Assembly (NCBI GenBank): GCA_017534025.1
Contig: JAFWDF010000047.1
Location: 1-19,909 of the forward strand
Source of the DNA: Bacillota bacterium
Lineage (GTDB): Bacteria > Bacillota > Clostridia > Peptostreptococcales > Anaerovoracaceae
Length of the DNA: 19,909 bases
Direction of reading: 5' to 3'
The position numbers and the translations under genes are program-made. Below the pieces are notes generated by a model, which did no database searches, had not been told where the DNA came from, and was given only the letters and a program-made list of their open reading frames with translations. Numbering within the stretch: position 1 is the stretch's first letter; the number at the start of each line of letters is the position of its first letter. Below are positions 7,049 to 14,700 of this stretch, in pieces.

Positions 7049-8074
7049 TTGCTCGATTATTACGATATTATTGAACATTCCAGCCTGCATGACCTGCTCG
7101 ACCGGTTTCCGATCGCCGCGGATTTTTTTGACAATATGAATCTGGGCCGTCTGGATCCGGACATTCCGCTGCCGGACGCGCTCGATGCGGCAGACCAGGA
7201 CTGGCTGGAAGAACTCGGCATCAGTGTGGATGATATTCTGGAGCAGCTGTCCGATTTTCTGTCGGTACTTTCCGCACCGGAGGACGAAGATACCGGCCTG
7301 CAGGACATTACCATCATCGGCGGTTTTTACAAGGACGGCTCGCCGGAAGACATCGAACTGACCGTGCACCGGGGCGAGGTGCTCAGCATCGTGGGACCGA
7401 CCGGCTCCGGCAAAAGCCGCCTGCTGGGCGATATCGAATGCATTGCCCAGGGTGACACACCTACCGGACGCCGTATCAAAATCAACGGCGAATATCCGGA
7501 TGACGAGACCCGTTTCGATCTGGAAGGCCGCCTTGTCGCCCAGCTTTCCCAGAACATGAATTTCGTCATGGACCTGAGTGTCCGCAGTTTTCTGGAAATG
7601 CACGCGCGCAGCCGGTTCTGCGAGGATCCGGAGGATATCGTAAGCCGCTGTTTTGCCTGTGCTAATGACCTTGCCGGCGAACAGTTCAGCGAGGATGTGA
7701 AGGTCACACAGCTCTCCGGCGGGCAATCGAGGGCGTTAATGATTGCCGATACGGCGTTCATGAGTTCGTCCCCGATCGTTCTGATTGACGAGATCGAAAA
7801 TGCCGGGATTGACCGGAAACAGGCGGTTTCCATTCTTACAAAAAATGACAAAATCGTGTTTATTTCCACCCACGATCCCCTGCTGGCGCTGAGCGCCGAC
7901 AAGCGCATTGTCATCCGCAACGGAGGCATTTCCAAGGTAATTGTCACCTCGGAGGAGGAAAGAAAAAGCAGCGCAGCCATTGAAAAACTGGACGATACTC
8001 TCATGCGCATAAGAAATATGCTGCGAAACGGCGAATTGATCCGGGCGGAAGAGATCACCCGGCACGGATTCTGA
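7049..8074 (+). CDS. Soluble ABC-type ATPase with DUF1858-like N-terminal domain
   Basis: 341 residues. The start is TTG (7049-7051) with GGAGG at 7036-7040; no ATG lies nearby. Residues about 11-70 resemble DUF1858: SLHDLLDRFPIAADFF, then ALDAADQDWLEELGISVDDILEQL, but without the usual cysteines. The ATPase domain (about 86-300) is complete: Walker A GPTGSGKS (116-123), Q-loop near Q165/Q168, signature LSGGQSR (222-228), Walker B IVLIDE with catalytic E248, D-loop-like NAGIDR and H-loop H275. The Walker B/D-loop region ends in a 'sole copy' style IENAGIDRKQAV rather than the importer-type EPTxxLD. No transmembrane partner is in the cluster, so it may act as a soluble motor on a cofactor or partner protein instead of driving transport. 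It sits 15 bp after the GTPase gene. The C-terminal about 40 residues are predicted helical and charged. Confidence 0.82.
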   Translation: MLDYYDIIEHSSLHDLLDRFPIAADFFDNMNLGRLDPDIPLPDALDAADQDWLEELGISVDDILEQLSDFLSVLSAPEDEDTGLQDITIIGGFYKDGSPEDIELTVHRGEVLSIVGPTGSGKSRLLGDIECIAQGDTPTGRRIKINGEYPDDETRFDLEGRLVAQLSQNMNFVMDLSVRSFLEMHARSRFCEDPEDIVSRCFACANDLAGEQFSEDVKVTQLSGGQSRALMIADTAFMSSSPIVLIDEIENAGIDRKQAVSILTKNDKIVFISTHDPLLALSADKRIVIRNGGISKVIVTSEEERKSSAAIEKLDDTLMRIRNMLRNGELIRAEEITRHGF

Positions 8075-8098
8075 TTCTGAGCCGGCACGGATTCTGAT
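8059..8098 (+). repeat. 23-bp tandem duplication at the 3' end of the ABC ATPase gene
   Basis: CCGGCACGGATTCTGAT occurs at 8059-8075 and again at 8082-8098. The first copy encodes the last residues and the stop codon of the ATPase gene (TGA at 8072-8074); the second lies in the spacer. This looks like a recent slippage or duplication that did not alter the protein. Confidence 0.75.
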
Positions 8099-8223
8099 AT
8101 GGCTCCGGGTCGGCTGTTCCCGCGACGGCAGCCGTGCCACAACAGTTCGGCTGGGCCGATCTAACAGCCTGCCCGCTCCCCTTCGCACACAACTCCCAAA
8201 GAAAGGAAAAACGGTGCCCGCTT

Positions 8224-8275
8224 CCGGCGGAAACAGGCTTTCTGTTCCGGCCGGGACGGCGGACACCGCAGGTGT
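8224..8275 (+). promoter_or_regulatory. Structured leader in front of DUF364 protein 2
   Basis: Within the 209-nt spacer (8075-8283) two stems abut the start codon. The first pairs CCGGC-GGAA-CAG (8224-8236, one bulged A) with CTGTTCC-GCCGG (8242-8254, one bulged G). The second pairs ACACC (8263-8267) with GGTGT (8271-8275) and buries the only ribosome-site candidate, AGGTG. Neither is followed by a T-tract, so this would be translational control or an mRNA-processing site rather than a terminator. By-eye folding only. Confidence 0.35.
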
Positions 8276-8283
8276 AATACATT

Positions 8284-9072
8284 ATGAAATCTTTGTACGA
8301 TGCACTGATTGAAGGCATCCCCGAGGATGCTCCCGTAGACGATGTGGTCAGCACCCATTACGGAGCCATCGTCCGCAGCCGCGGAAATATCGGTCTCTCC
8401 GAATTTGCCGATGGCTATGATACCCGGCCTATGCTGGAATCCGGCAGCAAACTGGACCTGTCCCTGAAAGATCTGGCAAAAGGCATCAAATCCTGGAATA
8501 TGACAGAAGCCGCCATGGGACATGCGGCGATCAATGCCTGGTACAATTCCCCCGAAATGGGCCGGAAAAACGGTCTTCTGCTGACCGACAGCCTGTACTC
8601 CGAAGACCGGATTGCGGATCCTTTCATCACCTATCAGAAAGAAGTCCGCGGCAAACGGGTTGTCGTCATCGGTCATTTCCCTTATCTGGAACAGCTGTTC
8701 AAACCGGTCTGCGATCTTACCATTCTGGAAGATACCCCTTATCTGGGTGATTATCCGCTCCACGCGGCAGACTATTTTCTGCCGGGCTGCGATTTCGCGT
8801 TTATAGGCGGGCTTGCCTTTATCGACAAGCGGCTGCCGCATTTTCTGGAACTGGCAAAAGGCGCCTTCATCGGTCTGGTTGGGCCGGTCACCACGCTGGC
8901 GCCGGTACTGTTCGACTACGGCGTCGATGAACTGGACGGCTTTATTGCCAAGGCGCCCGACATGGCGGACAGCATTTTCAAAGAGCAGATTAATAAGAAA
9001 ATCTATGCCTCCGGGCAGAAAATCAGTCTGCGCAAAAAGGAATACGAAGCTTTTCTGCAACTTGCCGACTAG
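8284..9072 (+). CDS. DUF4213/DUF364 protein 2 (putative heavy-metal chelation)
   Basis: 262 residues, the compact form of the family. DUF4213 part (about 1-95): MKSLYDALIEGIPEDAPV, DLAKGIKSWNMTEAAMGHAA. DUF364 Rossmann-like part (about 98-250): LLLTDSLYSE, GKRVVVIGHFPYLEQL (nucleotide-fold-like first strand and turn), ADYFLPGCDFAFIGG, FIDKRLPHFLELAKGAFIGLVGP, and APVLFDYGVDELDGF. The last two phrases are hallmarks of PF04016. It is paralogous to the gene at 5249 but lacks its Ala/Pro insertion. The start codon is preceded only by a weak AGGTG. The stop is TAG (9070-9072). It is the fourth gene in the cluster and probably shares its transcript, although the 209-nt spacer leaves room for an internal signal. 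Confidence 0.85.
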   Translation: MKSLYDALIEGIPEDAPVDDVVSTHYGAIVRSRGNIGLSEFADGYDTRPMLESGSKLDLSLKDLAKGIKSWNMTEAAMGHAAINAWYNSPEMGRKNGLLLTDSLYSEDRIADPFITYQKEVRGKRVVVIGHFPYLEQLFKPVCDLTILEDTPYLGDYPLHAADYFLPGCDFAFIGGLAFIDKRLPHFLELAKGAFIGLVGPVTTLAPVLFDYGVDELDGFIAKAPDMADSIFKEQINKKIYASGQKISLRKKEYEAFLQLAD

Positions 9073-9482
9073 TGCCTGCCTTGTACCTCACCTGTTTCGG
9101 CCTGCTCTTTGGACCTTTTCATTGTTATTCCCTGCGGATGTTCACACCCGTGGACATCCCGCTTCTTTTCACAGTGAAAGGTCCAAAGAAAGCTTCTCCG
9201 GCTCTGTACTCCACCTGTTTCGGGCCTGCTCTTTGGACCTTTTCATTATTATTCCCTGCGGATGTTCACACCCGTGGACATCCCGCTTCTTTTCACAGTG
9301 AAAGGTCCAAAGAACACTTCACCGACCCTGTATCTCACCTCTCAGGCCTGCTCAGCACCTTGCCTGCCGTGCATCGCACTGAACACCTGCCATGCACCTG
9401 ACCGAACACCGGCCATGCCCGAAGCTCCTGCCCGAAGCGCCCGGCCATCCGCCGTGCTCTTCTTCCGCAGCCCCCTGCCTCT
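9073..9482. other. 410-bp intergenic region between convergent genes
   Basis: Lies between the end of DUF364 protein 2 (plus) and the end of znuB (minus). It is mostly filled by two 124-bp hairpin units (9091-9330, listed separately). 9380-9440 holds further short direct repeats (GAACACCTGCCATGC and GAACACCGGCCATGC, 23 bp apart; CCCGAAG twice, 13 bp apart). No gene was recognised. Confidence 0.6.
9091..9330. repeat. Two near-identical 124-bp hairpin repeats, bidirectional
   Basis: Each unit has nested inverted repeats. Outer stem: CTTTGGACCTTTTCA (9107-9121; copy 2 at 9231-9245) with TGAAAGGTCCAAAG (9175-9188; copy 2 at 9299-9312), about 14 bp with one bulged T. Inner stem: GGATGTTCAC (9136-9145; 9260-9269), 4-nt loop ACCC, GTGGACATCC (9150-9159; 9274-9283), 10 bp with one G-T pair. 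The copies differ at very few positions over the 124 bp. No ORF with a ribosome site spans them. Long palindromes between convergent genes could serve as a two-way terminator or be extragenic/MITE-like elements. Confidence 0.8.
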
Positions 9483-10325
9483 TTACTGGTCCGTGCCCAG
9501 TGCGTGGCCGATGATCCAGAAAATAAAGAACCCTGCAATGTCCGCCGCGACAATTGTCGCGCCCACCGGCGTTTCCGCTGCAATGGATATCAGAATCCCC
9601 AGCACCGCACAGACCACCGCAAAGATCGCGGAGCACACGGTTACGGAGAAAAAGCTCCGAAACACCCGCATGGCGGCCAGCGCCGGGAAAATCACCAGCG
9701 CGGAAATCAGCAGAGAACCTACCCAGTTCATTGCCAGTACAATGATAATGGCGATCACGACCGCAATCAGAAGATTATACGCGTCAGTCTTTGTTCCCGT
9801 GGCTTTTGCAAAATTCTCATCGAAGGTCACGGCAAACAGCTTGTTATAAAACAACACAAAAATCACCACAACGATCATGGAGAGAACGGCACTCATCCAG
9901 ACCTCCGTTTTCGTCAGCGTGAGGATCGACGTAGAGCCAAACAAAGTGCTGCAGACGTCGCCCGCCAGATTGGAGGAAGAAGAGGTCAGATTCATGACCA
10001 GGTAACCGACCGCCAGCGCGCCCACCGAGATCATTGCCACAGCCGCGTCGCCCCGGATCCGCGTATTCTGTCCGGTTCGCAGCAGCAGTACAGCACACAG
10101 AATCGTCGCCGGCAGAATGAATGCCATCTGGTTGCTGAAATCCATTACCGTCGCAATGGCCAGTGCGCCGAAAGCTACGTGGGACAGACCGTCGCCGATG
10201 AAGGAAAAACGTTTCAGTACCAGCGTCACCCCCAGCAGCGAGGAACAGAACGCAATCAGAACGCCCACAATAAACGCATATCTTACAAAAGGATAAGAAA
10301 AATATTCCGCCAGTGTCTGAATCAT
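9483..10325 (-). CDS. znuB: Zinc/manganese-type ABC transporter permease (ABC-3 family)
   Basis: 280 residues, almost entirely hydrophobic with about eight membrane segments, the usual size and layout of ZnuB/MntB/TroC permeases. Family hallmarks include the N-terminal FSFIGDGLSHVAFGALAI block and the C-terminal MNWVGSLLISALVIFPALAAM block, followed by ETPVGATIVAADIAGFFIFW. The ATG (10323-10325) overlaps the znuC stop in an ATGA arrangement, so translation is coupled. It forms the membrane channel of the uptake system encoded with znuC and, at a distance, znuA. Zinc is the favoured substrate because of the Fur/Zur-like gene in the same operon; manganese or iron cannot be excluded from sequence. 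No terminator with a T-tract was seen immediately downstream; the palindromic repeats at 9091-9330 may serve. Confidence 0.88.
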   Translation of the reverse strand: MIQTLAEYFSYPFVRYAFIVGVLIAFCSSLLGVTLVLKRFSFIGDGLSHVAFGALAIATVMDFSNQMAFILPATILCAVLLLRTGQNTRIRGDAAVAMISVGALAVGYLVMNLTSSSSNLAGDVCSTLFGSTSILTLTKTEVWMSAVLSMIVVVIFVLFYNKLFAVTFDENFAKATGTKTDAYNLLIAVVIAIIIVLAMNWVGSLLISALVIFPALAAMRVFRSFFSVTVCSAIFAVVCAVLGILISIAAETPVGATIVAADIAGFFIFWIIGHALGTDQ

Positions 10326-11101
10326 TTTTCTTCTCCTTTCCCCGCCGCATTTTCACCGGCCGGCCGGATCCCGCCGCCCCGGTCTTCCCGTTCCGCCGCA
10401 TTCGCAGCTTCAAAATGCAGGTAGCGGTTGCCCAGATCGCTGCGGGCATATTCCTCTTTGGTCCCGAAAAAGACCGTCTCTCCGATGTGCAGGATATGCG
10501 ATGCATACCGCACCGCCGCCCCGATATCGTGTGAAATCATGATAATGCTGATGCCTTCGCGGTTCAGATCCGCAATCATCCGGTACATCTCCGCCGTCAC
10601 CATCGGATCCAGGCCGGAAACCGGCTCATCCAACAGAATCAGCTTCTCCGTAGCGCACAGCGCCCGCGCCAGCAGAACCCGCTGCTGCTGGCCGCCGGAC
10701 AGATCCCGGTAGCAGCGCTTTGCCAGCCCTGTGATACCCAGCTTTTCCATGTTCTCCGCGGCCCGCTTCTTTTCCGCCGCGCGGTAAAACGGGCGCAACC
10801 CCATGCTTCCCTGGCATCCGGACAGCACGATTTCCCGCACCGTCGCCGGAAAATCCCTCTGCACCACTGTCTGCTGCGGCAGATACCCGATCTCCGACTG
10901 CTTCAGGCCGTCTCCGAATACCACGGCACCGCCCTCCGGCTGCACAAGTCCCAGAAGTGCGCGGATCAATGTGCTCTTCCCGGATCCGTTCTCGCCCACG
11001 ATACACAGATAATCGCCTTCCTGAATTTCAAAATTCAAATCCCGTATTAATATATTGTCGCCAAATCCCAATGTCAGATCACTGCATGAGAGCTGTGCCA
11101 T
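10322..11101 (-). CDS. znuC: Zinc/manganese-type ABC transporter ATP-binding protein
   Basis: 259 residues when started at the ATG at 11099-11101, which has AGGAGG at 11109-11114 with 7-nt spacing; an in-frame TTG two codons upstream is too close to that site. Motifs: Walker A GENGSGKS (36-43), Q-loop GYLPQQT, signature LSGGQQQR, Walker B LILLDEPVSGLD, H-loop SHD (H about 191). The short linker GCQGSMGLRPFYR after REIVLSG is typical of the ZnuC/MntB group. It powers metal uptake through ZnuB. Second gene of the regulator-znuC-znuB operon; the spacer from the regulator gene is 36 bp and the overlap with znuB is 4 bp. Confidence 0.9.
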   Translation of the reverse strand: MAQLSCSDLTLGFGDNILIRDLNFEIQEGDYLCIVGENGSGKSTLIRALLGLVQPEGGAVVFGDGLKQSEIGYLPQQTVVQRDFPATVREIVLSGCQGSMGLRPFYRAAEKKRAAENMEKLGITGLAKRCYRDLSGGQQQRVLLARALCATEKLILLDEPVSGLDPMVTAEMYRMIADLNREGISIIMISHDIGAAVRYASHILHIGETVFFGTKEEYARSDLGNRYLHFEAANAAEREDRGGGIRPAGENAAGKGEEK

Positions 11102-11137
11102 GACCAAACCTCCTGCCGTTCCAATCCATTGCCGTCT

Positions 11138-11560
11138 TTACTCGCCGCCATTCCGGCATTCCGCGCAGATTCCGTAAAACACCGTGCGCATCGGATCCAC
11201 CATGAATCCGTGATCCGCCAGTACATGCTGCTGCACCTGCGCCAGTTCCCCGCACTCCAGGTGAATCAGTTTTCCGCATTTCTCGCATTTGCAATGGTAA
11301 CAGACCGGATGGTGGCATACTTCCGGCCCGATATATTCAAAACAGGCGCTGCTGTTTTTATCGATAATGTATTTGTTGACCGTGCCGTCCTCCACCATGC
11401 TTTCCAGGTGGCGGTACACCGTCGCGGTGCCGATCGGCCTGCCCAGCCCGCGGAAATGCGCACAGACATCCGCTGCGGTCACGTGCCGCCCGGGTGCCGT
11501 TTTCAGATACGCGATCAGATCCTCCCGCTGTTTGGTTTTGTATTTCGTTTTCTCTGCCAT
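11138..11560 (-). CDS. zur: Fur-family metalloregulator, probably Zur
   Basis: 140 residues from the ATG at 11558-11560 (GGAAAGG at 11568-11574, 7-nt spacing). The frame extends 25 codons further to a TTG, but that stretch contains the gene's own promoter and operator. Winged HTH: HVTAADVCAHFRGLGRPIGTATVYRHLESM (about residues 26-55, quoted in part as the Fur signature IGTATVYRHL). Structural zinc site: CEKC (92-95) and CAEC (132-135). Regulatory metal ligands are probably among H83, H84, H89, H100, E102, H112 and H117. First gene of the uptake operon, which argues for repression of zinc uptake (Zur) and autoregulation; Fur, Mur or PerR specificity cannot be strictly excluded. Confidence 0.85.
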   Translation of the reverse strand: MAEKTKYKTKQREDLIAYLKTAPGRHVTAADVCAHFRGLGRPIGTATVYRHLESMVEDGTVNKYIIDKNSSACFEYIGPEVCHHPVCYHCKCEKCGKLIHLECGELAQVQQHVLADHGFMVDPMRTVFYGICAECRNGGE

Positions 11561-11591
11561 ATTCCGACCTTTCCGCCCATTAAAATGAATT

Positions 11592-11606
11592 TGAAAACCG
11601 TTTTCA
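11592..11606. promoter_or_regulatory. Perfect 7-1-7 Fur/Zur-type operator
   Basis: TGAAAAC-C-GTTTTCA is a perfect 7-1-7 inverted repeat, the architecture of Bacillota Fur/Zur/PerR boxes. It begins one base downstream of the -10 of the zur promoter and spans the expected transcription start, 31 nt before the zur ATG, so bound repressor would block initiation. The half-site TGAAAAC differs from the Bacillus consensus half-sites. It lies 151 bp upstream of the divergent RND start. Confidence 0.7.
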
Positions 11607-11607
11607 T

Positions 11608-11635
11608 ATTTTAGCACGGAATATACAAAAGTCAA
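11608..11635 (-). promoter_or_regulatory. Sigma-A promoter of the zur-znuC-znuB operon
   Basis: Minus-strand -35 TTGACT (11630-11635), 16-nt spacer, -10 TAAAAT (11608-11613). Both boxes match consensus at five of six positions. The start site would fall near 11601, inside the 7-1-7 operator. Confidence 0.7.
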
Positions 11636-11757
11636 TGCTTTCCTGTATGTTTCATTCCTGTGTCATTAATTGGAAATCTATTCATTTTTACCGCCGATTA
11701 TGTTAGTATAACTTGGATTATTATTTGCACGTCAAGTAATCAAGTAAGGAAACATAG

Positions 11758-14700
11758 ATGGAAAAATTCAGTGTTAAAAAACCATTTACGGTACTGGTCG
11801 CGGTGATCATCATCATCGTATTCGGTGTGGTATCCGTCACCCGGATGCCGGCCGAACTGCTGCCGGAAATGGATATCCCATATCTGATGGTCATCACCTC
11901 CTACCCCGGGGCCAGCCCGGAGCGAGTGGAGTCCGAGGTCAGCCAGCCCATGGAAAAGGGACTGGGCACCGTAACGCATGTTAAAAACGTATATTCCACC
12001 AGCGCGGAAAACTTTTCCATGGTACAGCTGGAATTTGAAAACGGCACCAATATGGACAGCGCCATGGTCAAGGTCTCCAGCGAGGTGGATCAGATTGCGT
12101 CCACGCTCCCGGAATCCTGCGGCACGCCGAACATCATGGGAATCAGCATGGACATGCTCGCCACCATGTACATCGGCATCGAGCGGAAAGGCGACGATAT
12201 TTATGCCCTGTCGGATTATGTCAACGATGAAATCATTCCTGTCATAGAGCGCCAGGAAGGGGTTGCCTCGGTTTCCGGCATCGGTCTGGTGGATAAGAGC
12301 ATCCAGGTGGAACTGAACTCCGGGAAAATCGACGGTGTTAATGACCGTATTCTGGCCATGACCAACCGTGAATTAAACTCCGCGCTGAAAAAGCTGAATG
12401 CCGCCCGCACCAAACTGGACGGTGCGCAGCAGGAGCTGAACAAACAGGAAAAAACCTTCGGCTCCACGCTTTCCTCCGGCGTCTTCGGCGGGATCAGCGG
12501 TAATGTAGCCACGATGGCAGCGGACATCCAGAGCCGCATCAAACCGCTCATTTCCACTCTTGAAAAAATGGAGAAAATCGTAAAATCCATGGAAGGAGCC
12601 GGTTCCTCCGGCAGCCGGAGCAGCTCCCGCAGCAACTCCGGCAACAGTAATACCTCCGGCGGTTCAAACAGCAGCGCCGCTTCCGATGCAGGCAGCACTG
12701 CTGATAATAGTACGGACAGCGGCTCCGGAGATGCCGGCGGCAGCGGCGAAGCGGACGGCTCCGGCAGTGCCGGCGGAGACACGGATCCGTCCGGCGGTTC
12801 CGCAGAAGAAGGCGGTGATACCGCGCCGGCCGACGGCGGCAATGATTCCGGCAGCGGCTCCGGCAGTGACTCCGGCACCAGCAATCCGGACAGCGGCAAT
12901 AACATTAACAGCGCCATCCGGGCTGCGCTCCGGGATATCGAGTCCCGTCTGAACACCGCCATTTCCGGGCTGCGGGAAGTTGTCAACAATCTGTCCAATA
13001 CGACCAGCTACAGCGATTTGATGGAGCAGGTCACCAGGGCGTACTCCATTATCTCCCAGATCCGGACCCTGATGAGCGAGCTGTCCTCGACCGGTATGTC
13101 CGGTTCCGCGAGCGATACCATTAATACCATTAACAAGCAGATCCAGAATCTGTCCGATATGCTCGGCCAGGCGCCGCAGCTTATGGACACTCTGGAGAAG
13201 ACCTTCGGCACCCTCACGCAGGCGCAGCTGGATGCTGCCGTCGGTTTTTCCACGGCCGCGTCGCAGCTGAACAATGCCCAAGCCGAACTGGACAATGCCA
13301 TGGGGCAGTATGAAAGCGCCCGGGATGCCGCGCTGAAGAACGCCAACCTGAACGCGCTGGTGGACGCCTCTACCCTGTCCCAGCTCATTTATGCCCAGAA
13401 TTTCTCCATGCCTGCCGGCTACATCGATGATAAGGACGATAATTCCTGGCTGCTGAAGGTCGGCGACGAATACGAAGATACCGACGATCTGAAATATTCC
13501 CTGCTCTGCCGTATCGACGGTGTCGGCACCGTACTGCTCGCCGATGTGGCCGATGTCACGGTTATTGACAATGCCGAGGACAGCTACGCTTCCCTGAATG
13601 GCGAAGACGCGGTGGTGCTCAGCATTTACAAAGGATCTTCCTACGGCACCAACGAAGTGTCCGGCAATGTCATGAAAGCGATTGAAGATCTGATGGAAGC
13701 CGACGAAAATCTGGAAATCGTCACGCTGATGGACCAGGGAGAATACATCAACATGATCGTGGGAGACATCCTGAAGAGCATGCTGCTGGGCGCCCTGCTG
13801 GCCATCCTGGTGCTGGCGCTCTTCCTGAAGTCGGTGCGCCCGACTCTGGTGGTTGCCATCAGTATTCCTCTGTCCGTGCTTCTGGCTCTTTCGCTGCTGT
13901 ATTTCACCAATCTGTCCCTGAACATCATGACCCTCTCCGGGCTTTCTCTGGGGATCGGTATGTTGGTGGACAACTCCATCGTAGTTCTGGAAAATATCTT
14001 CCGGCTGAGGGGACGGGAATATACTGCGCCGCATGCGGCCGTGCAGGGGACGAAACAGGTCAGCGGAGCCATCATAGCCTCCACGCTGACGACAATCTGC
14101 GTTTTCGTTCCGATGGTCTTTTCCGACGGCACGGTCCGTCAGCTTCTGCTGCCGATGGCATTTTCCGTGACCTTCTGTCTGACAGCCTCGCTGATCGTTG
14201 CCATGACGGTGGTACCGGCCGCCTCCAGCACGCTGATGCGGACGCTGGAACCGAAAACAAACGAAACCTTTGAAAAGATTCAGAATAAATACGCCGGCAC
14301 CCTGCGCTGGTGCCTTTCCCACAAAGCCCTTACCCTGGGGGTTGCCGTAGCCCTGCTGGCCGTCAGCATTATCCGCATCGTCACAATGGGCATTGTACTC
14401 TTCCCGGATATGGAAGGAGAGGAAGTGGACGTCACGATTGTGACTTCAGAGGAAGACGACCGCAGCACTTCCTACGGCAAAGTGGATCAGGTCATGGATG
14501 CACTGCTGACCATCGACGGCGTCGAACATGCAGGGATCATCGATGCTTCCAGCACGGCAGGCATGTTCACCTCCATGGATACCGGCTCCTCCAATTACGG
14601 CACCTACATCTGCTACGTGAAGCCGGATCCTAAGAATTACAAAGGCAGTATGCAGGATCTCTGCGACGAAATCACCGAAGTCACAAAAGACATTGACTGT

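Noticed and set aside
6041..7726. 561-codon open frame on the minus strand opposite the GTPase and ABC ATPase
   Set aside because: It lies antisense across two genes with clear P-loop motifs and has no ribosome site or domain of its own.
9072..9849. Plus-strand open frames across the 124-bp repeats (for example 9072-9401 and 9262-9849)
   Set aside because: They run through hairpin repeats and into znuB antisense, with no ribosome site and no domain.
11561..11635. Longer start (TTG at 11633-11635) for the Fur-family gene
   Set aside because: The extra 25 codons overlie the -35, -10 and 7-1-7 operator; the ATG at 11560 has a good ribosome site and begins where Fur homologues begin.
12664..14322. 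552-codon open frame on the minus strand opposite the RND gene
   Set aside because: Shadow of a well-supported RND protein; composition is Gly/His/Gln-rich without motif.
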